DNA from: Lysobacter sp. A03 | Lineage (GTDB): Bacteria; Pseudomonadota; Gammaproteobacteria; Xanthomonadales; Xanthomonadaceae | Length of the DNA stretch: 64,000 nucleotides | NCBI RefSeq assembly: GCF_000855665.1 | Contig: NZ_JXSS01000027.1 | Span: 51,015 to 115,014, forward strand | Direction of reading: 5' to 3' | Shown here: piece after piece, positions 44,707 through 53,216 of the stretch | Numbering within the stretch: the stretch's first letter is position 1 | Layout: every line of letters begins with the position of its first letter | The notes under the pieces: generated by a model | Databases searched by the model: none | Told to the model about the DNA's origin: nothing | Seen by the model: only the letters and a program-made list of their open reading frames with translations | Program-made: the position numbers and the translations under genes

Positions 44707-46542
44707 ATGGAAGACCTGCTGCCTTTCTACGAACGTGAGCTGGGCTACCTGCGCCGCCACGGCCGCGAGTTCGCCGAGCGCTACCCCAAGATCGCCGGTC
44801 GCCTGCTGCTGTCCGCCGATGGCAGCCAGGACCCGCACGTCGAGCGCCTGATCGAGTCCTTCGCGCTGCTCAGTGCGCGTACCAACAAGAAGATCGAGGA
44901 CGACTACCCGGAGTTCACCGAGGCGCTTCTGGAGGTCATGTACCCCCATTACCTGCGCCCGTTTCCGTCGTGCTCGATCGCCCGGTTCGACATGGGTCCA
45001 GCGCTCGCCCAGCTCAGTGCACCGGTCCACATTCCGCGTGACACCTTGCTGCACTCGCGCCCGGTGCGCGGAGTCAGTTGCCGCTTCCGCTCCGCCAGCG
45101 ACGTGGTGCTGGCACCGATCCGCCTGCGCGAAGCGCGTTACCGCGCGATCGCCGAGGCGCCGATGGCGACCAGCCTGCCGGCGGGTTGCGGGGGCCAGAT
45201 ATCGCTCGCCTTCGAGCTGCTCGGCGAGCACCAGCAATTGTCAGCACTCGGCCTGGATACTCTGCGGCTGTTCACCGAGGGCGAGGCCAGCTTCAGCGCC
45301 GCGTTGCGTGACACGTTCGCCTTCGGGGTCCGCGCCGCCTATCTGGAATCGGCCGCCAGCGGCCGCTGGCAGGCGCTGCAGAAATCACCGCTCCAGCAGG
45401 CCGGGTTCGGTGCCGACGAGTCCCTGATCGACTATCCCGACCGCTCGCACCCGGCGTACCGATTGCTGACCGAATTGTTCGGATTTCCTGAGAAGTTTGG
45501 CTTCTTTGATCTGGACCTGAAGCCACTGCACGGCACTGCGGGCGCCACGTTCACCATCCATCTGGTGCTGGCGGCGCAGGCGGCCGACGCCACCGTGACC
45601 CGCGTGCTGGAGCCGCTCTCGGCAGACAACATTCTGCTGGGGTGCACGCCGGTGGTGAACCTGTTCGCGCAGCACGGTGAGCCCATCCGGGTGACCCATC
45701 GCAGCACCTCGTATCCGGTGGTAGCGGATGCACGGCGCGCTTTTGCCTATGAAGTGGTGTCGATCGACTCGGTCAAGCGGATCCGCCAGACCGCCCAGGG
45801 CGAGAAGGTCACCGAGTTCCGCCCGTTCTATTCGCTCCAGCACGGCCAGTTGCCCGACGAGTCCGGCCATTACTGGTTCGCCCACCGCGACGAGCAGGTT
45901 GCTCGCAGCAGTCCCGGCTTTGAGACGGAACTGTCTTTCGTGGACCTGGATTTCAATCCGGTCCAGCCGCAGACCGACGTGGTCAGCCTTGAACTGACCT
46001 GCAGCAACCGCGACCTCCCCAGCTTCCTCGCCTACGGCGTGCAGGGCGGCGACCTGACCATGGAAGGCGGCGGCCCGGCACGCTCGATCGCGCTGCTGCG
46101 CAAGCCCACCCGGCCGATGCGCTTCGAGCGCGGGCGCGGTGCGCAGTGGCGACTGGTCTCGCATCTCTCCCTCAACCACCTGTCACTGAGCCAGGACGGC
46201 CTGCCGGCGCTGAAGGAGATGCTGCGGCTGTACGACATCGCGCGCAGCAGCACCTCCGGACGACAGATCGACGGCATCGTTTCCCTGGAGCACCGCACTG
46301 CCAGCGCATGGCTGCCCGGCAAACATTTCGCCAGCGTGGTGCGCGGCATCGAGATCCGTGTTGGCATCGACGAGACCGCCTTTGTCGGGCACGGCATTGC
46401 CGCATTCGCCCGCGTGCTCGACCACTTCTTTGGCCTGTATGTGCACGCCAACAGCTTTACCCAATTGACCGTGCTGTCGGCCGACAACGGCGAGGAACTG
46501 ATGCGATGCGAACCGCGAAGCGGCGAATCGATCCTGGTGTAG
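44707..46542 (+). CDS. tssF: type VI secretion baseplate protein TssF
   Basis: The 611-residue TssF is full length, opening with the family signature (LLPFYERELGYLR) and EFAERYPKIAGRL. It forms the baseplate wedge together with TssG and TssE. The reading frame continues 37 bases past the start of tssG, a long overlap that ties the two subunits together in translation. Confidence 0.96.
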   Translation: MEDLLPFYERELGYLRRHGREFAERYPKIAGRLLLSADGSQDPHVERLIESFALLSARTNKKIEDDYPEFTEALLEVMYPHYLRPFPSCSIARFDMGPALAQLSAPVHIPRDTLLHSRPVRGVSCRFRSASDVVLAPIRLREARYRAIAEAPMATSLPAGCGGQISLAFELLGEHQQLSALGLDTLRLFTEGEASFSAALRDTFAFGVRAAYLESAASGRWQALQKSPLQQAGFGADESLIDYPDRSHPAYRLLTELFGFPEKFGFFDLDLKPLHGTAGATFTIHLVLAAQAADATVTRVLEPLSADNILLGCTPVVNLFAQHGEPIRVTHRSTSYPVVADARRAFAYEVVSIDSVKRIRQTAQGEKVTEFRPFYSLQHGQLPDESGHYWFAHRDEQVARSSPGFETELSFVDLDFNPVQPQTDVVSLELTCSNRDLPSFLAYGVQGGDLTMEGGGPARSIALLRKPTRPMRFERGRGAQWRLVSHLSLNHLSLSQDGLPALKEMLRLYDIARSSTSGRQIDGIVSLEHRTASAWLPGKHFASVVRGIEIRVGIDETAFVGHGIAAFARVLDHFFGLYVHANSFTQLTVLSADNGEELMRCEPRSGESILV

Positions 46543-47594
46543 CCCAGCAGTTGCTCGCCGGCCCGCAGCGCTTCGAGTTCTTCCAGGCCCTGCGGATCCT
46601 CGAGCGGCTATTCATCAGGCAGGGCCAGCGGCCGGGCGAGGTGGTGCCGCGCAGCCTGCGTTTCCGTTCCTCGATGTCACTGGGATTTCCGGCCAGCCAG
46701 ATCGAGTCCGCGCAGGCCTACTCGCGCGACGGAACCGCGCTCGACCGCGACGCGGCGGTCGAACACGCCATCACGATGGAGGAGCTGGGCGAGGTCCATC
46801 TGACGCCGGCCTTCATGGGCATGCTGGGCAGCCATGGCGTTCTGCCGCTGCACTACACCGAAGCGCTCGCCGAGCGCGAAACCTATCAGCGCGACCGTAC
46901 CGCCCGCGCCTTCCTGGACATTTTCGGCAACCGCGCGTTGGCCCTGCATTACGCGGCGTGGAAGAAGCACCGTCTGGGCCTGCAGTACGAGATGGACGGC
47001 GACGAGCGCTTCCTGCCGCTGGTGCTGGCCTTGGCCGGGATGGGCATGAAGGGCCTGCGCGGGCGCATGCGCGGCGATGACAGCGACGTGTTCGATCACG
47101 CCGTCGCCCACTACGCCGGGGCGATCCGCCAACGCCCGCTCTCGGCGGTGATGCTGCAGCGGATCCTCGCCGACTACTTCAAGGTGCCGCTGCGCGTGGA
47201 GCAGTTCGTCGGCGCCTGGTACCGAGTGCCCGAGGCGCAGCAGACGCGTTTGGGCGTCGGCAATGCGGCGCTGGGCAGCACGGCGCTGGCCGGCAACCGT
47301 GTCTGGCAGCGCGACCTGAAGATGCGCCTGTGGGTCGGCCCGCTGGAACGCGCCCAGTTCGATGATTTCCTGCCCGGGCGCAGCGCGGCCAAGGCGCTGG
47401 CCAAGTGGCTCACCCTGCTGACGGGCAGCATGTTGGAATACGAGGTCTGCCTGAGCCTGAAACCGGCGCATCTGCGCGGCATTGGCCTGCAGGCCGGGGC
47501 AGGCTGCGAGCTGGGCTTCGACAGTTACCTGTGCTCGCGCCCGCCACCGGCGCCGCGCTCGGATACCCGCTACGGGATCCACACACTGCAATGA
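46506..47594 (+). CDS. tssG: type VI secretion baseplate protein TssG
   Basis: A 362-residue TssG of normal length. FEFFQALRILERL near residues 22-34, RFRSSMSLGFPASQI near 52-66 and FMGMLGSHGVLPLHYTE near 99-115 are clear family landmarks. It pairs with TssF in the wedge. The ATG at 46506 overlaps tssF by 37 bases; the open frame extends far upstream but only as an out-of-frame reading of tssF. Confidence 0.94.
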   Translation: MRTAKRRIDPGVAQQLLAGPQRFEFFQALRILERLFIRQGQRPGEVVPRSLRFRSSMSLGFPASQIESAQAYSRDGTALDRDAAVEHAITMEELGEVHLTPAFMGMLGSHGVLPLHYTEALAERETYQRDRTARAFLDIFGNRALALHYAAWKKHRLGLQYEMDGDERFLPLVLALAGMGMKGLRGRMRGDDSDVFDHAVAHYAGAIRQRPLSAVMLQRILADYFKVPLRVEQFVGAWYRVPEAQQTRLGVGNAALGSTALAGNRVWQRDLKMRLWVGPLERAQFDDFLPGRSAAKALAKWLTLLTGSMLEYEVCLSLKPAHLRGIGLQAGAGCELGFDSYLCSRPPPAPRSDTRYGIHTLQ

Positions 47595-47645
47595 CGACGG
47601 CGCGACAGCGCCGCCCTGGAGACAACACCGCATGGATCGCAACGC

Positions 47646-50456
47646 ATGAATACCAACCTGAAAACCCTGATCGGCAAGCTCAACGACACCTGTCGCCAGT
47701 CCGCCGAGCGCGCCGCAAACCTGTGCATGGCGCGCGGCAACTACGAGGTCGACCTGGAGCACCTGTTCCTGGCGTTGCTGGAGCATCCGCGCGGCGATGT
47801 CGCCCTGATTGCCCAGCGCAGCGGAATCGGCGTGGACAGCCTGCGCAAGGATCTGGAAAGGGAAATCGGTCGGTTCAAGGCCGGCAACACGCGCACGCCG
47901 GTGTTTTCCCAGCACCTTCCCACGCTGTTCCAGCACGCCTGGCTGCTGGCTTCGCTGGACTCCCACACCACGCGCATCCGCGGTGGCCACCTGCTGCTGG
48001 CTTTGCTGACCGAGCCGGGCCTGTCGCAACTGGCATACCGGGGCTCGGGCCAGTTCGTCAAGATCAAGCGCGATGAGCTCAAGCACAATTTCGCCAAACT
48101 CACCGAAGGCTCGATCGAAGCAGGCGATGTCCGCTTTGCCGATGCCGGGGCGGAGGCCGACGGCGAGGACACCGCAGCGAATGCCGACCCCGGCCTGTCG
48201 CGCACCCCTGCTCTGGATCAGTACACGACCAACCTGACCCAGCGTGCGCGCGACGGTCATCTGGACCCGGTGATCGGCCGCGATGCCGAGATCCGGCAGA
48301 TGGTCGACATCCTGCTGAGGCGGCGCCAGAACAACCCGATCCTCACCGGAGAGGCGGGCGTCGGCAAGACTGCAGTCGTGGAGGGGCTCGCGCTGCGGAT
48401 CGCCGAGGCCGACGTGCCGGATGTCCTGCAGGCCGTCGAGCTGCACACCCTGGACATGGGGCTGTTGCAGGCCGGAGCGAGCGTCAAGGGCGAGTTCGAG
48501 AACCGGCTCAAGAACGTGATCGATGAGGTCAGGAAAAGCCCGCATCCGATCGTGCTGTTCATCGACGAGGCACACACCATGATCGGTGCCGGCGGCCAGG
48601 CGGGGCAGAGCGACGCCGCCAACCTGCTCAAACCCGCGCTCGCACGTGGCGAGTTGCGCACGATCGCCGCCACCACCTGGTCGGAGTACAAGAAGTACTT
48701 CGAGAAGGATGCCGCGCTGGCCCGCCGCTTTCAGGTGGTCAAGATCGAGGAGCCGTCCGAGGTGCTCTGTGCCGCCATGCTCCGCGGCATGGTGCCGCTG
48801 ATGGAAAAGCACTTCGGCATCCGGGTGATGGACGAGGCGATCACCGAGGCGGTTCGTCTGTCGCACCGTTACATCAGTGGTCGCCAGCTGCCCGACAAGG
48901 CCGTCAGCGTGCTGGATACCGCCTGCGCCAAGGTCGCGCTGGGCCAGAGCGCGACCCCGGCGATCATCGAGGACGCCGTCAAGCACCTGGATCGGCTTGA
49001 CGCCGAACTGGCTGCGTTGCGTCTCGAAAGCGTCGCCGGGGCGCGCCACCACGAGCGCCTGGCCGAGCTGACCGCGGAGCACTGCGCGGCTACGGAGGTG
49101 CTGCAGCGCACTCGCGAGCGCCTGGAGGTCGAAACCGCGCTGGCGCAGAAGATCCAGCAATTGCGCCAGCGATTGGAGGCCGATGCGCAGTCGGTGCCGA
49201 GCGGCGAATCGGCGCTCGCGTCGAGCGGTGGCGATGGTGGCTGTGACGCGCACGCTGATGGGGACGCCGACACCGCGGTCGCGGTCCGCCCGAAGGCGGC
49301 TAGAGCCGGCAAGACGAGCAAGACGAGTACGGCCGCGCCCAGGAATTCCCGCGCTGCCGCCAACCCCAAGCTGGCCGAGCTGGATCTGCTGCTGGCCGAG
49401 TTGCGCGCGTTGCAGGGCGAGGCGCCGATGGTGCCACTGCAGGTGGACGGCGGGGTGGTCGCCGAGATCGTCAGTGCGTGGACCGGCGTGCCGCTGGGGC
49501 GCATGGTCAAGGACGAGATCCGTACCGTGCGCAATCTGAGCCCGTTGCTGGGTGAGCGGGTGATCGGACAGGACCACGCCCTGGACGCCGTCGCGCAGCG
49601 CGTGCGCACCGCGGCGGCGAAGTTGGAGGATCCGAACAAACCGCGCGGCGTCTTCATGTTCGTCGGCCCGTCCGGGGTCGGCAAGACCGAGACCGCGCTG
49701 GCACTGGCGGACATCCTCTACGGTGGCGAACGCAAGCTGGTCACCATCAACATGAGCGAGTACCAGGAGGCACACAGCGTGTCCGGTCTGAAGGGCTCGC
49801 CGCCCGGCTACGTCGGCTACGGCGAGGGCGGCGTGCTGACCGAAGCGGTGCGTCGCAACCCCTACTCGGTGGTCCTGCTGGACGAGGTCGAGAAGGCCCA
49901 TCCGGACGTGCTGGAGATGTTCTTCCAGGTCTTCGACAAGGGCCAGATGGAGGATGCGGAAGGGCGCGAAATCGACTTCCGCAACACCCTGATCATCCTC
50001 ACCAGCAACATCGGCTCCAGTCAGATCATGCAGTCCTGCCTGAACGTCGCGGCCGGCGAGCTGCCCTCTTCGGATGATCTGGCCGACGCGCTGCGCCCGG
50101 TCCTGATGAAGACCTTCAAACCGGCCTTCCTGGGACGGATGAAGGTGGTGCCCTTCTTCCCGATCAGCGATGACGTGCTGGCCCGGATCATCGAGCTCAA
50201 GCTGGGCCGTATCCGCGATCGCATCGTGGCCAACCACAAGGCGGTGTTCGAATGGAACCCGGCGCTGGTGGAGGCCGTGTTGCAGCGCTGCACCGAGGTC
50301 GACTCGGGGGCGCGCAATGTTGACAACATCCTCAACGGAACCCTGCTGCCGGAGATCGCCGAATCGGTGCTGACGAAGATGGCCGAAGGCGAGGAGATCA
50401 CCCGGATCAAGGTCTCCGCCGACAAGAAGGGCAACTTCCGCTACAGGATGCAGTGA
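47646..50456 (+). CDS. tssH: type VI secretion AAA+ ATPase ClpV (TssH)
   Basis: A 936-residue Hsp100 protein that takes apart contracted TssB/C sheath. The N-domain covers about residues 1-160. The first AAA+ module has GEAGVGKT near residue 236 and the second has GPSGVGKTET near residue 676, both with Walker B acids (FIDEAH; LLDEVEKAH). A low-complexity Gly/Ala/Lys-rich stretch at about residues 517-573 interrupts the region after the middle-domain coiled coil and makes this protein longer than usual ClpV. It is the last T6SS gene, only 16 bases before the convergent end of radC. Confidence 0.95.
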   Translation: MNTNLKTLIGKLNDTCRQSAERAANLCMARGNYEVDLEHLFLALLEHPRGDVALIAQRSGIGVDSLRKDLEREIGRFKAGNTRTPVFSQHLPTLFQHAWLLASLDSHTTRIRGGHLLLALLTEPGLSQLAYRGSGQFVKIKRDELKHNFAKLTEGSIEAGDVRFADAGAEADGEDTAANADPGLSRTPALDQYTTNLTQRARDGHLDPVIGRDAEIRQMVDILLRRRQNNPILTGEAGVGKTAVVEGLALRIAEADVPDVLQAVELHTLDMGLLQAGASVKGEFENRLKNVIDEVRKSPHPIVLFIDEAHTMIGAGGQAGQSDAANLLKPALARGELRTIAATTWSEYKKYFEKDAALARRFQVVKIEEPSEVLCAAMLRGMVPLMEKHFGIRVMDEAITEAVRLSHRYISGRQLPDKAVSVLDTACAKVALGQSATPAIIEDAVKHLDRLDAELAALRLESVAGARHHERLAELTAEHCAATEVLQRTRERLEVETALAQKIQQLRQRLEADAQSVPSGESALASSGGDGGCDAHADGDADTAVAVRPKAARAGKTSKTSTAAPRNSRAAANPKLAELDLLLAELRALQGEAPMVPLQVDGGVVAEIVSAWTGVPLGRMVKDEIRTVRNLSPLLGERVIGQDHALDAVAQRVRTAAAKLEDPNKPRGVFMFVGPSGVGKTETALALADILYGGERKLVTINMSEYQEAHSVSGLKGSPPGYVGYGEGGVLTEAVRRNPYSVVLLDEVEKAHPDVLEMFFQVFDKGQMEDAEGREIDFRNTLIILTSNIGSSQIMQSCLNVAAGELPSSDDLADALRPVLMKTFKPAFLGRMKVVPFFPISDDVLARIIELKLGRIRDRIVANHKAVFEWNPALVEAVLQRCTEVDSGARNVDNILNGTLLPEIAESVLTKMAEGEEITRIKVSADKKGNFRYRMQ

Positions 50457-50472
50457 GCTTCGGTCGCAGGTG

Positions 50473-51147
50473 TCAGACCCAACCGCGTGCCGCCAGCGAC
50501 ACCGGCGGTCCGTCGGCGATGACGAAATGGTCCAGCAGGCGCAGGTCCACCAGCGCCAGCGCCTGCTTCAGACGCGCAGTCACGGCCCGATCGGCCGCGC
50601 TGGGTTCGGGATTCCCACTGGGATGGTTGTGGCCCACAATCACCGCGGCGGCGTTATGGGCCAACGCGCGACGAACCACCTCGCGCGGATGCACCTCGGC
50701 TCCATCGATGGTGCCGCGGAAGAGTTCCTCGAACGCCAGCGCGCGATGGCGCGTGTCCAGAAACAGCACCGCGAATACTTCGTGCTCGAGTCCGCGCAGG
50801 CGCTGGGCGAAGTAGCGCCCGGCAGCCTGTGGATCGGTCAGGGCAATACCGCGCTCCAGCTCGGCCGACAGGTGTCGATGGCCCAGCTCCAGCGCTGCGG
50901 CGAGCAGGCAGGCCCGAGCCGGGCCCAGGCCGGGCAGCTTGGCCAGTTGCGCCGGCGCGCGCTCCAGCAGCAAGCGCAGTGGCCCGTGTCCCTGCAACAG
51001 TTCGCGTGCGGTACTGACCGCGTCGCGGCCGCGCAGGCCGGAGCCAAGGAAGATTGCGAGCAGTTCGGCATCCGACAGCGCGCCCACGCCGCGCGCCAGC
51101 AACTTCTCCCGTGGCCGTTCGTCAGCCGGCCAATCACGTATGTGCAT
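50473..51147 (-). CDS. radC: RadC/JAB1-MPN domain protein
   Basis: The 224-residue protein has RadC length. A helix-hairpin-helix-like N-terminal part ([12 protein letters not shown] near residues 74-85) precedes the JAB1/MPN metal-binding domain with EVHPREVVR, then [15 protein letters not shown] near residues 173-187. Despite its name its repair role is doubtful and its function is unsettled. The ATG at 51147 is chosen by family length; the frame stays open upstream. It is divergent from coaC across 281 bases. Confidence 0.93.
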   Translation of the reverse strand: MHIRDWPADERPREKLLARGVGALSDAELLAIFLGSGLRGRDAVSTARELLQGHGPLRLLLERAPAQLAKLPGLGPARACLLAAALELGHRHLSAELERGIALTDPQAAGRYFAQRLRGLEHEVFAVLFLDTRHRALAFEELFRGTIDGAEVHPREVVRRALAHNAAAVIVGHNHPSGNPEPSAADRAVTARLKQALALVDLRLLDHFVIADGPPVSLAARGWV

Positions 51148-51428
51148 GGTCTCGATCCCTGTGCTGGTGGCGCGTGCGCGCTTTGCGGCGTCCTGTCGCA
51201 ACCGGTAAAGCATCACCCCGGATGTGGTAGCGGGGCTCAAAAACGAAACGGGGACGGACCGGACTGCCCAGCCAGGCGTCGCAATGGGCCGGGGAAGCCG
51301 CATCGCCACGCTCCGTCCCCGCTTCAGCCACGGGTCCAGAATGTCGAGTGGCGTGGTATTGCGGCATCGGCCGACGGCGTGGCATCGGGTAAGCTGGGCA
51401 TCGCCCAAACCGTAGGGGTTTTCCTCAC

Positions 51429-51977
51429 GTGCCAGCGCTCCACGACCAGAAAATCCTGTTGTGCGTGTGCGGCGGAATCGCTGCCTACAAGGCCGCCGAG
51501 CTGGTCCGTCGGATGACCCGGGCGGGCGCCCAGGTGCAGGTGGCGATGACCGCCAGCGCCGGGCACTTCGTTTCCGCCACAACCTTCCAGGCGCTGTCGG
51601 GCCGGCCGGTCCGGACCACGCTGTGGGACGACGCCGCCGAAGCCGCGATGGGACACATCGAGCTGGCGCGCTGGCCCGACCGCATCCTGGTTGCACCGGC
51701 GAGTGCCAACACCATCGCCAAGCTCGCCCACGGTCTTGCGGACGATCTGGTCAGCACGCTGTGCCTGGCCACGGACGCGCCGCTGGCGGTGGCGCCGGCC
51801 ATGAACCAGCAGATGTGGGCGCATCCGGCGACCCGCGCCAATATCGATGTGTTGCGTGGTCGCGGGGTCATGTTGCTGGGCCCTGGCGTGGGTGACCAGG
51901 CCTGCGGCGAAACCGGTGCCGGGCGCCTGCTGGAGCCTGACGAGATTGTTGCAGCACTCGCCCAGCGTGCGGCATGA
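51429..51977 (+). CDS. coaC: phosphopantothenoylcysteine decarboxylase (separate CoaC)
   Basis: This 182-residue flavoprotein equals the N-terminal half of the usual CoaBC fusion and decarboxylates phosphopantothenoylcysteine in coenzyme A synthesis. GGIAAYKA near residue 15, [18 protein letters not shown] near residues 97-114, PAMNQQMW near 125 and the substrate-flap Cys in [10 protein letters not shown] near 157 are all intact. It starts at GTG 51429. In most proteobacteria CoaB is fused to the C-terminus; here a TGA ends the protein and overlaps the coaB ATG (51974-51977). This is either a natural split or a one-base frameshift. Confidence 0.88.
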   Translation: MPALHDQKILLCVCGGIAAYKAAELVRRMTRAGAQVQVAMTASAGHFVSATTFQALSGRPVRTTLWDDAAEAAMGHIELARWPDRILVAPASANTIAKLAHGLADDLVSTLCLATDAPLAVAPAMNQQMWAHPATRANIDVLRGRGVMLLGPGVGDQACGETGAGRLLEPDEIVAALAQRAA

Positions 51978-52675
51978 GCGGCGGTGCGCTGGCCGGCCGG
52001 CACGTCGTCGTCAGCGCCGGTCCCACCTATGAAGACATTGATCCCGTGCGTTTCCTGGGCAATCGAAGCAGCGGCAAGATGGGCTTCGCGATCGCTGCCG
52101 CCGCGGCCGCGCGTGCCGCCCCGGTAACCCTGATCTCCGGCCCGGTGACCTTGCCGACGCCCGACACGGGCAGTGGTTCGCTGCATCGGATCGACGTGCG
52201 TTCGGCCGCGCAGATGCACGCGGCCGTGATCGGCGCGTTGCCCGCGGATATCTACATCGGCGCCGCCGCCGTGGCCGACTACACGCCCGCTCGGGTGGCC
52301 GCGGAGAAGATCAAGAAAAGCTCCGGCAGTGACGGTTTGACGCTGCAACTGGTGCGCACCCGCGACATCCTCGCCGACCTGGCAGTCCATCCCCACCGCC
52401 CCGGATTGCTGGTCGGCTTCGCCGCCGAAACCGAGGAGGTGGAGCGTCACGCGCGCGGCAAACTGGCCGCCAAGCAGCTCGACCTGATCGCGGCCAACCG
52501 CGTGGGCGTGGCGGGATCCGGGTTCGAGAGCGACGACAACGCGTTGGTCATCTACGGCTCCGGTCTGGCGCTGTCGTTGGGACCGGCATCCAAACACGAA
52601 CTTGCCGCCCAGTTGCTCGAGTTGATCTGCCAGCGAATGCCCGCCGCCACGCGTGCGAGCGACAGCACCCGCTGA
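51974..52675 (+). CDS. coaB: phosphopantothenate-cysteine ligase (separate CoaB)
   Basis: A 233-residue protein equal to the C-terminal half of CoaBC, which joins cysteine to 4-phosphopantothenate using CTP. SAGPTYEDIDPVR near residues 15-27, NRSSGKMGFAI near 30-40, AAVADYTP near 97-104 with the dimer-loop lysines in EKIKK, and the IAANRVG segment near 175 are intact. It opens at an ATGA overlap with coaC, and its first residues look like the interdomain linker of fused CoaBC. dut follows 45 bases later, the same order (coaBC-dut-algC) as in Pseudomonas. Confidence 0.88.
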   Translation: MSGGALAGRHVVVSAGPTYEDIDPVRFLGNRSSGKMGFAIAAAAAARAAPVTLISGPVTLPTPDTGSGSLHRIDVRSAAQMHAAVIGALPADIYIGAAAVADYTPARVAAEKIKKSSGSDGLTLQLVRTRDILADLAVHPHRPGLLVGFAAETEEVERHARGKLAAKQLDLIAANRVGVAGSGFESDDNALVIYGSGLALSLGPASKHELAAQLLELICQRMPAATRASDSTR

Positions 52676-52720
52676 AAATCATCCTGAGCGACGCACCCGG
52701 TACGCTTTGACGAGGAACCT

Positions 52721-53179
52721 ATGCCACACACGCTTGAACTGAAAGTGCTCGATCCGCGCCTGGGCACGCAATGGCCGCTGCCCGCCTACGCGACCCAGGC
52801 CAGCGCGGGGATGGACCTGCGGGCCGCGATCGACGGGCCGCTGCAACTTGAGCCGGGCGCCTCGACGCTGGTTCCATCCGGCGTGGCGATCCATATCGGC
52901 GATCCCGGTTTGTGCGCGGTGATCCTTCCCCGCTCAGGGCTGGGGCACAAGCACGGCATCGTGCTGGGCAACGGCACCGGGCTGATCGATGCCGACTACC
53001 AAGGTCCGCTGATGATCAGCGTCTGGAACCGGAGCGCCGAGCCTTTTACGATGCAACCGGGGGATCGCATCGCCCAGCTGGTCTTGCTGCCGATCGTGCG
53101 GGCGCAGCTGCAGGTGGTGGATGCATTTGAAACCAGCGTCCGCGGCGCAGGTGGCTTTGGCCACACCGGCGTTCGCTGA
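52721..53179 (+). CDS. dut: dUTP diphosphatase
   Basis: The 152-residue trimeric dUTPase hydrolyses dUTP to dUMP and keeps uracil out of DNA. The five family motifs are present: AGMDLRA near residue 28, [10 protein letters not shown] near 69-78, [12 protein letters not shown] near 84-95, GDRIAQL near 115 and the C-terminal [10 protein letters not shown] near 141-150. In the last motif His replaces the usual Ser, a small departure. The ATG follows a GAGGA ribosome-binding site. Confidence 0.96.
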   Translation: MPHTLELKVLDPRLGTQWPLPAYATQASAGMDLRAAIDGPLQLEPGASTLVPSGVAIHIGDPGLCAVILPRSGLGHKHGIVLGNGTGLIDADYQGPLMISVWNRSAEPFTMQPGDRIAQLVLLPIVRAQLQVVDAFETSVRGAGGFGHTGVR

Positions 53180-53216
53180 ACGCGCTGTCTGCAATTCAAC
53201 AGGGGAATACAACGCC

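Noticed and set aside
46677..50237. Very long minus-strand open frame (1186 codons) opposite tssG and tssH
   Set aside because: It is rich in Arg, His, Gln, Gly and Ala with no domain or signal, as expected for the reverse reading of GC-rich coding DNA; the plus-strand genes have full family motifs.
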